Assembly: GCF_003602005.1 (NCBI RefSeq)
Contig: NZ_QZWD01000001.1
Coordinates: forward strand, 270,641 to 334,640
Length of the DNA: 64,000 nucleotides
Origin: Salinisphaera sp. Q1T1-3
GTDB lineage: Bacteria > Pseudomonadota > Gammaproteobacteria > Nevskiales > Salinisphaeraceae
Direction of reading: 5' to 3'
Both the position numbers and the translations under genes were made by a program. Below, one piece after another: positions 43,476-52,294 of this stretch. Position 1 is the stretch's first letter. Each line of letters opens with the position of its first letter. The notes beneath the pieces are model-generated. The model saw only the letters and a program-made list of their open reading frames with translations, searched no databases and was not told where the DNA came from.

Positions 43476-44638
43476 CGGGTGCCCGCAGCCGCTCCGGCCA
43501 GCTTTTCACGTGCCGCAATGGCTCTGGCGGCGGCGTCTTCGCGGTCCGCGCCGAACACGGTCATGTGTCCCATCTTCCGGCCCGGGCGCGCTGCCTGCTT
43601 GCCGTACAGATGAAGCTTGAGATCCGGATCGTCGAGCACGCGCGCCCAATCCGGCTCACCGGCCGACCACAGCTCCCCGAGCAGGTTGACCATCGCCGAC
43701 GGGCGAAGACGTTGCGTGTTGCCCAGCGGCAGGCCGCAGACGCTGCGCAGCTGCTGCTCGAACTGCCCGGTCACGCAAGCATCGAAGGAAAAATGACCGG
43801 AATTGTGGGGCCGCGGCGCCAGCTCGTTGACCACCACCGACCCATCACGACCGATGAAGAACTCGACACACAGCACGCCGACCACATTCAGCGCCTCGAG
43901 CACGCCGTGCGCGATCTCGATGGCGCGCGCGCTCACCGCCGGATCGAGCTCGGCATCGGGAATCGAGACATCCAGGATGTGATCGCGATGACGGTTCTCG
44001 GTCACGCCGTAATGGGCGAACGCGCCGTCGAGGCCGCGAGCGGCGACGACAGAGACTTCACACGCGAAATCCACGAACCCTTCGAGTACGGCCTCGCCCT
44101 GACCGATCGACTGCCAGGCGGCATCGGCTTCCTCGGGCGCGCGGATCACGGCCTGTCCCTTGCCGTCATAACCGAAACCCGCGGTCTTGAGAACACAAGG
44201 CGTGCCCAGTCGCGCGATGGCGGCGTCGAGCGTGGCCCGGTCGGGCACGTGCTCGAAAGGCGCCGTGGGAAAACCCGCCTCGTGCAGGAAATCCTTTTCT
44301 CGACGACGATGCTGGGCCACGTGCAGCACTCGCCCGCCGGGGCGCACCGGCACCCGCTCGGCGGCGGTCGCCGCGGCCTCGAACGGCACGTTCTCGAATT
44401 CGAAGGTGACCACATCGACCCGCGCGGCGAAGTCGGCCACCGCATCCAGATCCATGTAGTCGGCCACCATCTCGAGGTCGGCGATCTGGCCCATGGGCGT
44501 ATCACGCCCCGGCGACAGCGTGGCCAGGCGATAGCCCATCCGACGCGCGGACAGGCCCAGCATGCGACCGAGCTGGCCGCTGCCCAGCACCCCGATCGTC
44601 GCCCCGGGCCGGATCGTGTCGTGTTCGATTCGGCTCAT
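43472..44638 (-). CDS. purK: N5-carboxyaminoimidazole ribonucleotide synthase (PurK)
   Basis: A 388-residue ATP-grasp enzyme converting AIR, bicarbonate and ATP to N5-CAIR in purine synthesis. The N-terminal Rossmann-like loop is [23 protein letters not shown]-grasp parts include [17 protein letters not shown] and [20 protein letters not shown] plus [10 protein letters not shown]. It is slightly longer than E. coli PurK (355). It overlaps purE upstream and the FUSC gene downstream by 4 bp each. Confidence 0.97.
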   Translation of the reverse strand: MSRIEHDTIRPGATIGVLGSGQLGRMLGLSARRMGYRLATLSPGRDTPMGQIADLEMVADYMDLDAVADFAARVDVVTFEFENVPFEAAATAAERVPVRPGGRVLHVAQHRRREKDFLHEAGFPTAPFEHVPDRATLDAAIARLGTPCVLKTAGFGYDGKGQAVIRAPEEADAAWQSIGQGEAVLEGFVDFACEVSVVAARGLDGAFAHYGVTENRHRDHILDVSIPDAELDPAVSARAIEIAHGVLEALNVVGVLCVEFFIGRDGSVVVNELAPRPHNSGHFSFDACVTGQFEQQLRSVCGLPLGNTQRLRPSAMVNLLGELWSAGEPDWARVLDDPDLKLHLYGKQAARPGRKMGHMTVFGADREDAAARAIAAREKLAGAAAGTR

Positions 44639-45126
44639 GTCAGTGACTGTCCTTCGACCTTGGCGGCCTGCTCGGTACGAAAATCGGACAGCCGCTGACG
44701 CAGCGCCGGACGCGTGGTGGCCAGTTGCGCAATGGCGAATAGTGCGGCGTTGCGTGCGCCGGAGTCACCAATGGCGAAGGTGGCCGTGGGCACGCCACCC
44801 GGCATCTGCACGATCGACAGCAGCGAATCCAGCCCGTTGAGCGCACGACTCTTGACGGGCACGCCGAGCACCGGAACCAGCGTCTGGGCCGCGACCATGC
44901 CCGGCAGATGCGCAGCCCCCCCGGCGCCGGCGATGATGACTTCCAGCCCGCGTGATTCGGCGGCATGCGCGTAGTCGCGCATCTTGTCCGGCGTGCGATG
45001 GGCCGAGACGATCTCGCATTCGTGCGGAATATCGAATTGCTCGAGCATCTCGTGCGCGTGGTTCATGGTGTCCCAATCAGAGGAACTGCCCATGATCACG
45101 CCGACGAGCGGGCTTTCCGTACGCAT
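44635..45126 (-). CDS. purE: N5-carboxyaminoimidazole ribonucleotide mutase (PurE)
   Basis: A 163-residue class I PurE that moves the carboxylate from N5 to C4 of the imidazole. [17 protein letters not shown] is the phosphate-binding start. [19 protein letters not shown] holds the catalytic His. [19 protein letters not shown] and [20 protein letters not shown] are conserved. It is first in the purE-purK-FUSC operon, with a 4-bp overlap to purK. Confidence 0.98.
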   Translation of the reverse strand: MRTESPLVGVIMGSSSDWDTMNHAHEMLEQFDIPHECEIVSAHRTPDKMRDYAHAAESRGLEVIIAGAGGAAHLPGMVAAQTLVPVLGVPVKSRALNGLDSLLSIVQMPGGVPTATFAIGDSGARNAALFAIAQLATTRPALRQRLSDFRTEQAAKVEGQSLT

Positions 45127-45221
45127 TCTCGTCCCCTTCGGGTCGCTAAAAAGCGGCGTAGTTTAGCAAGCGCGCCGCATTCTGGCGGCGGCTGCGACAA
45201 AAGACTGATACGCGAGCCGCC

Positions 45222-45839
45222 TCATTCGAGCACCACGAGCCGATTGGGCAACTCGTTGCGTGCCCTGGTGGCCGGGACAGCCTCGGCCAGCTGCGTGCCA
45301 CAGGCCTGAATGCATTCAAGGAAGCCGGCCTCGGTTTCACCGGCACGCACGCGGGCAACAAACGCCTGCGTGATGTCCTGCCAGGCTGTATCGTCGACCC
45401 GTTCGGCGATACCGTGGTCCACCAGAATCTCGACATAGCGCTCGGCTTCGGCCACGAAGACGAGCACACCCGTGGCTGCTGCCGTCCGATGCAGATTCTG
45501 CGCCAGAAACTGGCTGCGCGCGAGGGCCGCGGCACGCACGTGACGCACGCCACGCGGCACCAGTCGCGGCGCGATCCGCGGATGGCGAAAGATCAGCCCG
45601 AGACCGACGAAGACCGCCCACTGCACCAGAATCAGCGTGCGCGTATCGACAAACGCGGGAAAGAAAACGACCACCCCGGGGAGCACGAGCGCGATCAAAG
45701 CGGCCCAGAGCAGGCCGATCCAGCGATAGTCATCGGCAGCCGCCGTGGTGACTGTGACCACCTCGGCGTCCGTGTGCCGCTCGATCTCGGTGATCGCCGC
45801 GGCGATGCGCTCGCGCGCATTGGTATCGAATAGCGTCAT
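45222..45839 (-). CDS. TPM-domain membrane protein
   Basis: A 205-residue protein. The first part, ITEIERHTDAEVVTVTTAAA, resembles the start of TPM domains. Two hydrophobic segments follow (GLLWAALIALVLPGVVVFFP, LILVQWAVFVGLGLIF, about 42-85). The domain then continues with TGVLVFVAEAERYVEILVDH and GIAERVDDTAWQDITQAFVA. The membrane hairpin thus interrupts the TPM fold, as in the short TPM proteins encoded next to LemA in many proteobacteria. It lies 3 bp after the larger TPM gene. Confidence 0.85.
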   Translation of the reverse strand: MTLFDTNARERIAAAITEIERHTDAEVVTVTTAAADDYRWIGLLWAALIALVLPGVVVFFPAFVDTRTLILVQWAVFVGLGLIFRHPRIAPRLVPRGVRHVRAAALARSQFLAQNLHRTAAATGVLVFVAEAERYVEILVDHGIAERVDDTAWQDITQAFVARVRAGETEAGFLECIQACGTQLAEAVPATRARNELPNRLVVLE

Positions 45840-45842
45840 TGT

Positions 45843-46634
45843 CTACCAGCCTCCTGAAGCGCCGCCGCCGCCAAAGCTGCCGCCCCCGCCGGAAAAGCCG
45901 CCGCCGCCGCCGAGACCGCCAGAGCCACCGCCACCGGTGGGCATGATCCAGGGCGCGCCGCGCCGACGCCGTCGACGGCCGCGGCCGTTGAACAGCCCGC
46001 CCATGCCGGAGCCGAAAACGCCGGCGATGCCGATCATCAGACCGAGCCAGAGAAACGTATGCATCATCGAGGGGCCGTGATGCGGGGTTGGCGCAGTATG
46101 GCCCTGCGAGGTGCCCTGACCGGTCCCGGGATTGCCACCGAGCGTTTTGACGATGGCCGCCGTGCCGGCGATCACGCCGCCGTCATAGTCGTTCTGGCGA
46201 AACGCTGGCCGTATGATACGGCGCACGATCATCGACGAACGCGCATCGGTGAGCTGGCCTTCCAGACCGTACCCGACCTCGATACGGATCGCGCGCTGCT
46301 TCTTCGCGATGAGCAGCAGTGCCCCGTTGTCCTTGGCCTTCTGGCCGATGCCCCAGGCCCGGCCGAGCTGCACGCCGTAATCGACGATCGACGTATCCCC
46401 CAGATCCGGCACGGTCACGACCACGACCTGATCGCCATTGGTCTGCTCCAGACCGGCGAGCATGTCGGTGAGGCGCTGTTCGGCCGCTGGCGAGAGCATG
46501 TCGGCCTTGTCGACCACGCGCCCGGTCAGCGCCGGCAGATCCGGTGCCGCCGCCGCGGCCTGCACGAGCAGCAGCGCCAGCAGCATCACCCGGCCGTAGC
46601 GAACAACGGCGCATCCCATCAGGCGTGTCTTCAT
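45843..46634 (-). CDS. YgcG-type TPM-domain protein with Gly-rich tail
   Basis: A 263-residue protein with an N-terminal signal (VMLLALLLVQAAAAAPDLPA). A TPM phosphatase-like domain follows (about 35-165: LTGRVVDKADMLSPAAEQRL, DQVVVVTVPDLGDTSIVDYG, RAIRIEVGYGLEGQLTDARS). Then comes one membrane segment (TFLWLGLMIGIAGVFGSGMG), an Arg-rich patch and a Gly/Ser tail ending FGGGGASGGW. This architecture is standard for YgcG-type proteins. The start overlaps the lemA stop by one base. It probably acts in the envelope; its biochemical role is undefined. Confidence 0.9.
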   Translation of the reverse strand: MKTRLMGCAVVRYGRVMLLALLLVQAAAAAPDLPALTGRVVDKADMLSPAAEQRLTDMLAGLEQTNGDQVVVVTVPDLGDTSIVDYGVQLGRAWGIGQKAKDNGALLLIAKKQRAIRIEVGYGLEGQLTDARSSMIVRRIIRPAFRQNDYDGGVIAGTAAIVKTLGGNPGTGQGTSQGHTAPTPHHGPSMMHTFLWLGLMIGIAGVFGSGMGGLFNGRGRRRRRRGAPWIMPTGGGGSGGLGGGGGFSGGGGSFGGGGASGGW

Positions 46635-47245
46635 CAGAACTGGACCTGCGGTGCCTCGGCGGCGCCAGCGGTCGTGGCTTCGAAATTGGCGTGCTGTGTC
46701 ATGTCACCGTAGAGCAGCCAGTGCCAGAAACGGCCCGGAAACGTGACGAGTTCCGTGTTGTAGGCCTGGACAGCCTGGATGTAATCCCGTCGCGCGACAG
46801 CAATCCGGTTTTCGGTGCCTTCGAGCTGGGATTGCAGTGTCAGAAAGTTCTCGCTGGATTTGAGATCGGGATACCGCTCCGAAATCGCCAGCAGATGCGA
46901 TAGCGCACCGGTCAACTGTTCCTGGGCATCGATGTATTGCTGCATCTTGTGCGGCTGATCGAGCGTGTCCGCGTCCACATTGATGGCCGTCGCCCGCGAG
47001 CGGGCCTCGACGACGGATGTCAGCGTCTCCTTTTCATGCGCGGCATAGCCCTTGACCGTCGCCACGAGGTTGGGCACCAGATCCGCCCGACGCTGGTACT
47101 CGTTCTGTACCTGGGACCAGGCCGCCTTGACCGCCTGATTGTCCTTGGGAATCTGGTTGACGCCGCAACCGGCCAGCATGGCGAGTAGAATCAGCATCAC
47201 TACCGGGCGTATCGGCACGGCACGACGAACGAGGCTTGTACGCAT
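46634..47245 (-). CDS. LemA-family lipoprotein
   Basis: A 203-residue protein. The hydrophobic N-terminus VVMLILLAMLAGC carries a lipobox LAGC at about residue 27. The LemA helical bundle follows: VKAAWSQVQNEYQRRADLVP, NLVATVKGYAAHEKETLTSV, LSHLLAISERYPDLKSSENF and ENRIAVARRDYIQAVQAYNT. LVTFPGRFWHWLLYG closes the domain as usual. It forms an operon with the two TPM-domain genes. LemA plus TPM pairs are widespread envelope modules of unknown function. Confidence 0.92.
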   Translation of the reverse strand: MRTSLVRRAVPIRPVVMLILLAMLAGCGVNQIPKDNQAVKAAWSQVQNEYQRRADLVPNLVATVKGYAAHEKETLTSVVEARSRATAINVDADTLDQPHKMQQYIDAQEQLTGALSHLLAISERYPDLKSSENFLTLQSQLEGTENRIAVARRDYIQAVQAYNTELVTFPGRFWHWLLYGDMTQHANFEATTAGAAEAPQVQF

Positions 47246-47321
47246 GGGCGCTCGGTCCTTGGGTTATCGAAGGCTTGATGTTAGAGCCACTGCCCCCGCG
47301 GACGCGAGCCCCATGCAGCAC

Positions 47322-48026
47322 TCAGAACGCCAGCTGCGGCGATTCCGGCGGCGGCTCGGCGAACGGCCGCGCCTTGGCCAGGGCCATCCAGTGGCGTGTT
47401 TCCAGCTGATAGTCGCCGATCGGCGCAGAGCGTGCGATGCGATATCCGTGGTTCGGATGATGAAAGGCCACGCCGTAGGCATCGGGAATCTCGCTGACAT
47501 CGGCGATGTCATCAGCCAACACGAAATAGATGCCCGCGGCCAGTTCGCGATAACGCTCGATCTTGGCATGGCGCAGCTCGCCGAGCAGATCGGACCGGCG
47601 AACCTTGATCTCATGGACCTGCGGTACCAGATGATCGGCACGCAGCCCCGGTACGAGCGACAGCACATCGGGCCGGCAGGTCCGCCATTTGTCTTCGTGG
47701 ATCGTGCGAATCGACAGCTCGGTGAAAACGAGCCGGCCGCCATCGACCAGGTGCCGGGCGGTGGCCGCCACGCTCCGGGCATGCGCCGCCCGAGCCGCGC
47801 GATTGGCCTGCAGTCCGGCCGTCAGGGCATCGCGCCCACCGGCACTCAGTTCGAATCGGCTGGCGATCTCGCGCTCGGGATATTCCACGATGAGCCCCCA
47901 GCGCAACAGGTCAAGATCGATATTGTCATGACAGGCCCAGCCCTGACTGCGCCAGTAATGACGCAGCCGCGTGGCATGTCGTCTGGGCAGCGGCACGGGG
48001 GCGATCGTATCGTCGTACTCGGCCAT
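47322..48026 (-). CDS. Hypothetical protein with D...ExK nuclease-like motif
   Basis: A 234-residue soluble protein started at the ATG at 48024-48026. The N-terminal half looks like a winged-helix-type domain (RLRHYWRSQGWACHDNIDLD, PEREIASRFELSAGGRDALT). The second half has WRTCRPDVLSLVPG and VPQVHEIKVRRSDLLGELRH, a D-x(n)-ExK arrangement. AKIERYRELAAGIYFVLAD and GVAFHHPNHGYRI follow. This resembles the PD-(D/E)xK fold of MmcB-like and related putative DNA-repair proteins. The fold call is inference. It starts 2 bp after the MATE gene stop, so the two are likely coupled. Confidence 0.7.
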   Translation of the reverse strand: MAEYDDTIAPVPLPRRHATRLRHYWRSQGWACHDNIDLDLLRWGLIVEYPEREIASRFELSAGGRDALTAGLQANRAARAAHARSVAATARHLVDGGRLVFTELSIRTIHEDKWRTCRPDVLSLVPGLRADHLVPQVHEIKVRRSDLLGELRHAKIERYRELAAGIYFVLADDIADVSEIPDAYGVAFHHPNHGYRIARSAPIGDYQLETRHWMALAKARPFAEPPPESPQLAF

Positions 48027-48028
48027 CG

Positions 48029-49384
48029 CTACACCGAGATGGTCGTGTCGGGCGAGGCCTGCGCCAGGCTCCGACGAAACACCGCCCAGGCCATGATGCC
48101 GGCCAGCAGATTGCCGGTCAGCGCGCCCATGCCCACGCTCGTCATGCTGCCGGCCCAGACGCCGATCGCGACACAGGGCAGATAGCAGACGAACAACCGG
48201 GCGAAAGAAATCAGCATCCCGCGGACCGGCCAGTTGAGCGCATTGGAGGCCGAAACGACAAGCATGCAGATCCCGAGCAGCGCATAGCTGGGCAACATGA
48301 ACCGGATCAGCGCGGTCAGCCCCTGCTGGACCGCGGGCGCGCCGGCCAGGCCGGCCGCGACCCAGGGCGCTGCCAGGGCCATGACCAGGCCGAAGACCAG
48401 CTGCCAGACGAGCGCGGCCTGAAAGGCGATATAGGTCAGTGCCCGAATCCGTCCCCAGTCGCCGCCCCCATAGCAATGCCCCAGCCACGGCGGCAGCGAC
48501 ATCGTCAGACCGAGCACGAGCATCAGGGACATGGTCTCCAGCCGGCTTGCCAGCCCCCAGGCGGCGACCGCTGAATCGCCGAGCGAGGCGATCAGGCCCG
48601 TGGCGGCCATCGCCGCCAGCGGCGGCATGAGCTGGCTGATCATCGCCGGCCCGGCGATCACCGCGAACGGCCCCGTCGAGCGCTTGATCTCGGCCCCCAG
48701 GCCGTGCCGGGCCAGCCAGTCTTCTTGCGACAGCCGCCACACGAGAACAACCAGCCCCACGAGAAACGCGAGCACGGTCGCGACCGCCGCGCCGGGCAGC
48801 CCCAGTCCCGGGATCGGGCCAAAACCGAAGATGAAGATCGGATCGAGCACCAGGTTGAGCAGACTCGTGAGCATCATGAGCAGGCCCGGCAGACGCGTGT
48901 TGTTGTGCGCGCGGAACAGCGTATAGCCGAAATACAGGAGCGCGGCGAGCCAGTTCGCCACCAGCTGGATCGCCCAGTACGGCGAGATACGCGACAGCGT
49001 GTCGGCGTTGGCGCCGAGCCGGCTGAAGATTGGGGCATGGGTGAACCACAGCAGAACCGCCAGAACGCCCAACGCCATGCTCCCGCCGAACAACACGAGC
49101 GAGCCGAGCCGGCGCGATCGCGCGATTTCACCGGCGCCGATCGCGCGCGAAATGAGCGCGGCGATCGCGATACCGAGACCGACCTGGATACCGATCATCA
49201 GGAACGTGACCGGAAACGTGAACGATTGCGCGGCCAGGGGCTGGGTTCCCAGACGCGAAACGAAGGCCGCATCGACAAGCTGGAAACCGAGCAGCGACAG
49301 AATGCCGATCGCCATCGGCCACGTCTGGTGAAACAGTTGACGGCGCAGCGGCCAGAGCGACGGGGTGTGTGCGGAATCCGACAC
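48029..49384 (-). CDS. MATE-family multidrug efflux protein
   Basis: A 451-residue, 12-TM antiporter of the DinF/NorM superfamily. GTG at 49384 (VSDSAHTPSLWPLRRQLFHQ) starts just before the first helix; 21 further in-frame codons upstream look non-coding. Landmarks are WPMAIGILSLLGFQLVDAAF, VSRLGTQPLAAQSFTFPVTF, GLGIAIAALISRAIGAGE and VLDPIFIFGFGPIPGLGLPG. It exports drugs or metabolites using Na+ or H+. The ExK-motif gene follows after 2 bp. Confidence 0.92.
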   Translation of the reverse strand: MSDSAHTPSLWPLRRQLFHQTWPMAIGILSLLGFQLVDAAFVSRLGTQPLAAQSFTFPVTFLMIGIQVGLGIAIAALISRAIGAGEIARSRRLGSLVLFGGSMALGVLAVLLWFTHAPIFSRLGANADTLSRISPYWAIQLVANWLAALLYFGYTLFRAHNNTRLPGLLMMLTSLLNLVLDPIFIFGFGPIPGLGLPGAAVATVLAFLVGLVVLVWRLSQEDWLARHGLGAEIKRSTGPFAVIAGPAMISQLMPPLAAMAATGLIASLGDSAVAAWGLASRLETMSLMLVLGLTMSLPPWLGHCYGGGDWGRIRALTYIAFQAALVWQLVFGLVMALAAPWVAAGLAGAPAVQQGLTALIRFMLPSYALLGICMLVVSASNALNWPVRGMLISFARLFVCYLPCVAIGVWAGSMTSVGMGALTGNLLAGIMAWAVFRRSLAQASPDTTISV

Positions 49385-49500
49385 GTGACGGTGCCATTGC
49401 CGGCGAAATGATGTGCGAGAGTCTACGCCATGCCCCAAGCGGCCCACGGGTCCGCACGAGCCGATAGACTGTGCCGGTCTTCACGAGAACCGAGCTCGCC

Positions 49501-50196
49501 ATGAACGCGAACGCCCCCTGGCCTGCAGCCATCATCTTCGATCTCGACGGCACGCTGATCGACAGCGCGCCGGATATCGCGGCCGCCGTCAGTCGCGCGC
49601 TCTCCGCAGACGACATCACGGTCGAGCCCGACGAAGTTCGTGATTACATTGGTGACGGCGCCGCCCGGCTGCTCGAACGCGTTCTGGCGGCGCGCGATCG
49701 CAGCCTCGATGCAGCCACGCTCGAGGCACGTCTGCATGATTTCCATGCCGCATATGCCGATGCCCCCTGCACGCATACCGTGTGCTACGACGGCGCCCTC
49801 GAGATGCTGGATGCCGCCAGGCAACAAGGCTGTCGCCTGGCGATCTGCACCAACAAGCCACAGGCGATCGCCGAACGCGTGCTGGCGGGACTCGCGCTCG
49901 AATCCCGTATCGATGTACTGATCGGCGCAGGCACGTATCAGCTCAAGCCGGACCCGGAACCGCTGCTCGCCTGTCTCGCCGCGCTGGGCTCGGACCGCGA
50001 GGCAGCCATCTACGTCGGCGACATGGCCGTGGACCGCGAGGCGGCGCGTGCCGCGTGCCTGCCCGTTGTGCTGACCCGCTTCGGCTATGCCGGAAACGAC
50101 GTCGCCGAGCTCGGCCCGGATGCGGTGCTGGACACCTGGCAGGAGTGGCCGGCGGTATGCAAGACGCTGGCCACAGCCCGACGGACCCCGTCCTGA
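49501..50196 (+). CDS. gph: Phosphoglycolate phosphatase (Gph-like HAD hydrolase)
   Basis: A 231-residue HAD phosphatase. Motif I IIFDLDGTLIDSAPDIAAAV (Asp at about residues 14 and 16) and the cap pattern VRDYIGDGAARLLERVL match Gph. LAICTNKPQAIAERVL is motif II, YQLKPDPEPLLACLAALG motif III and IYVGDMAVDREAARAA motif IV. It removes phosphate from 2-phosphoglycolate formed in DNA repair; a related sugar phosphatase activity is possible. Element C starts 12 bp after the stop. Confidence 0.9.
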   Translation: MNANAPWPAAIIFDLDGTLIDSAPDIAAAVSRALSADDITVEPDEVRDYIGDGAARLLERVLAARDRSLDAATLEARLHDFHAAYADAPCTHTVCYDGALEMLDAARQQGCRLAICTNKPQAIAERVLAGLALESRIDVLIGAGTYQLKPDPEPLLACLAALGSDREAAIYVGDMAVDREAARAACLPVVLTRFGYAGNDVAELGPDAVLDTWQEWPAVCKTLATARRTPS

Positions 50197-50208
50197 TCCG
50201 GCATTTAG

Positions 50209-50481
50209 GGAACCTCTGATCTATTCATCCACGGTCGCGCCGGTGTCTTTTGCGCGCGTCTGACAAGACGCCGCGAGCGCCGTTTGCTGAATGCAAATGA
50301 GCGAGCGGCAACGCCGCTCAGGCGCGCGCAAAAGCCCGGCCGCCAAGCGGTTTGGCCCAAAAGGCCGCGCTACGGCGTTGCATGGCTGGATCATGGCGTG
50401 GCTATGACGCGGCGCCATGCGCCTTGTATCGTGGCCTTTGGCGACTCAAACGCGACCGTGGATGAATAGATCAGAGGTTCC
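50209..50481. mobile_element. MITE-like element C (273 bp) with perfect 31-bp terminal inverted repeats
   Basis: Bases 50209-50239 (starting GGAACCTCTGATCTATTCAT) and the reverse complement of 50451-50481 are identical over 31 bp. TTAG lies directly outside both ends (50205-50208 and 50482-50485), a 4-bp target duplication. The interior is GC-rich with further dyads (AGCGGCAACGCCGCT) and has no gene. The perfect ends mean a recent or selected insertion. The YTAR-type target suggests an IS5-like mobiliser (inference). It lies between gph and xdhC. Confidence 0.88.
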
Positions 50482-50524
50482 TTAGGTTGCACACAAAGGG
50501 TTGTCGCACGCTAAGCTTGTGACC

Positions 50525-51529
50525 GTGAATAGCGTTCTCAGTACACCGACGACCGTCGATTGGCCAGCCTGGCCGACCTACGGCCTCGAAGACGACCTGC
50601 TGCCCCGGCTCGAAGCCTGGCAGCGGTCGGGCGTGACCACCGCCGCCCTGGCCACCCTCGTGCAGATCGTCGGATCATCACCGCGACCGCTCGGTAGCGA
50701 AATGGCGGTCACCGCGGATGGCCGGATCGCCGGCTATGTCTCGGGCGGCTGCGTCGAGGGCGCGGTCGCCGCGGAAGCCGGCGAGGTGATCAGCAGCGGC
50801 CGCCCGAAGCTACTCGACTACGGCGCAGGCAGCCCGGTGCTGGACGTGCAGCTGACCTGCGGCGGGCGGATCGCCATCCTTGTCCGGCGCCTGGACGATC
50901 TCGGCCGTCATGTCGCTCATCGGCGCGCCGAACGCCGCGCACGCCGTGATTGCTGGCTCGATATCGATCTGGAACACGGCAGCGAACATGCGGTGGCGGC
51001 CGAGGCCCCCGGGCCGCGCACCGGGGTGTTTCGTCAACACTATCCGGCAATGGCACGGCTGGTGCTCGTCGGCGGCGATCCGATCACCCTGGCGGTGGCC
51101 CAGCTTGCCGAGCAACTTGGACTGGAAGTGGGCCTGTTGCGCCCCTATGGCCCGAGCGCGCCGCCGCCCGGTGTGCGGCTGGCCTTCTATGACACACGAG
51201 CGCTGGCCACTGCGTTGCCGGCCGTGGTCTGCGATCAGGCCACGGCCATTTACAGCCTTACGCACGACATCGACGATGACGAAAGCGTGCTCTTGCACGG
51301 CCTGGCCTCTCCGGCCTTTCGGCTTGGCGTACTCGGCAGCCGACGCAAGGCCGACGAGCGCCGGGCCCGCCTGATCGCGCGCGGCGTCCCCGAATCCGAG
51401 ATCGCGCGGATCGACATGCCGGCCGGTATCGACATGGCTGCCACCAATCCGCGCGAAATCGCCCTGTCGATCGTGGCCCGCGTGGTCGCCGCCCGGCCGA
51501 GGGCCTGCCCGATCGCTGCATTCGCATGA
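50525..51529 (+). CDS. XdhC/CoxI-family molybdenum cofactor insertion/sulfuration factor (PaoD-like)
   Basis: A 334-residue maturation protein. The N-terminal XdhC_CoxI domain has ATLVQIVGSSPRPLGSEMAV and GYVSGGCVEGAVAAEAGEVI. The C-terminal Rossmann domain has ARLVLVGGDPITLAVAQLAE, SPAFRLGVLGSRRKADERR and PAGIDMAATNPREIALSIVA. Such proteins bind Moco, have it sulfurated and insert it into xanthine-oxidase-type enzymes. GTG 50525 is chosen; GTGs at 50519 and 50501 are alternatives and none has a strong ribosome binding site. It is coupled to the next gene by ATGA and lies upstream of the second aldehyde oxidoreductase operon. Confidence 0.88.
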   Translation: MNSVLSTPTTVDWPAWPTYGLEDDLLPRLEAWQRSGVTTAALATLVQIVGSSPRPLGSEMAVTADGRIAGYVSGGCVEGAVAAEAGEVISSGRPKLLDYGAGSPVLDVQLTCGGRIAILVRRLDDLGRHVAHRRAERRARRDCWLDIDLEHGSEHAVAAEAPGPRTGVFRQHYPAMARLVLVGGDPITLAVAQLAEQLGLEVGLLRPYGPSAPPPGVRLAFYDTRALATALPAVVCDQATAIYSLTHDIDDDESVLLHGLASPAFRLGVLGSRRKADERRARLIARGVPESEIARIDMPAGIDMAATNPREIALSIVARVVAARPRACPIAAFA

Positions 51530-52110
51530 ACACGATCGTGCTGGCCGCCGGCGCCTCGCGTCGGTTTGGTCCGGCCAACAAGCTGCTTGCCCAAGCGCCC
51601 GCCCGGCCGTTGATCGTGATCACCGTGGCCCGCGTGCTGCAGGCGACCCGCGGGCCGGTGACCCTTGTCGTCGGCTATCAGTCACGGCGCCTCATCGCTA
51701 CCCTGGCACGCCATGGACTGATATCGCGCCGTCTGCGCATCGTGCGCAATCCCTGCCCGCGCGCCGGACTCGCCCATTCGCTCGGTCACGGGCTCCGCGC
51801 GGCACCGCGTCTGGACAGCGCGCTGTTGATTCATCTGGGCGACATCCCGACGGTCTCACGGCACTGTCTGACTGCTCTGGCGCGCGCCTGTCGCCACGGG
51901 GCGCTGGCAGCTCGGACCGACGGCGACCGGGGCCCTGGCCATCCGGTCCGTGTGGCGCGCGCCGCGATACCCGCACGATCGGGCGCCGACGATGCCGGTC
52001 TGCGCGCCGGACTCGCCGCGCTTGGACACACACAATTCGTGCACATGCCATGCAGTAGCACGTCGGCGGACGATATCGACACCCGCCAAATGATACGCAC
52101 TCGCAACTGA
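51526..52110 (+). CDS. MobA-like NTP transferase (MocA-type, Moco cytidylyltransferase candidate)
   Basis: A 194-residue nucleotidyltransferase. MNTIVLAAGASRRFGPANKL is the LAAGxSxRxGxxK nucleotide-binding start. LLIHLGDIPTVSRHCLTAL carries the GDxP motif that binds metal and substrate. MocA adds CMP to molybdopterin, giving the dinucleotide cofactor used by PaoC-type enzymes. Here it is coupled to an XdhC-type gene and precedes a PaoABC-like operon, so that role is likely. Compared with well-studied MocA it has an Arg-rich segment (SRRLRIVRNPCPRAGLAHSL). Confidence 0.85.
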   Translation: MNTIVLAAGASRRFGPANKLLAQAPARPLIVITVARVLQATRGPVTLVVGYQSRRLIATLARHGLISRRLRIVRNPCPRAGLAHSLGHGLRAAPRLDSALLIHLGDIPTVSRHCLTALARACRHGALAARTDGDRGPGHPVRVARAAIPARSGADDAGLRAGLAALGHTQFVHMPCSSTSADDIDTRQMIRTRN

Positions 52111-52294
52111 GGCGTTCACCGCGCGACCGAACGATCGGCCGGCCGACGCAACGCGCACCGCGCGTTGATTACCCGAGTGCATAACGCGGTCGTGCTGTCT
52201 TGTTGACGGTCTCCCGTGCACTCGTAAAGGTGTAATTCTCCTAACCCAATGGCGACTTCAAGGCGGCGACTGCCGCCCGATGGAGAGGCATTCA
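52111..52294 (+). promoter_or_regulatory. Upstream region of second aldehyde oxidoreductase operon
   Basis: This gap holds a possible promoter around 52200-52250 (TTGTTGACGG, then GTAAAGGTGTAATTC), where TTGACG could act as -35. GGAGAGG lies 6 bases before the ATG at 52295. A separate promoter from the xdhC pair is therefore plausible. Confidence 0.4.

Noticed and set aside
48027-49049. N-terminal extension of the ExK-motif gene to 575 residues
   Set aside because: The extra part is the MATE gene read in a shifted frame (Arg/Ala-rich, no hydrophobic segments). The ATG at 48026 is adequate.
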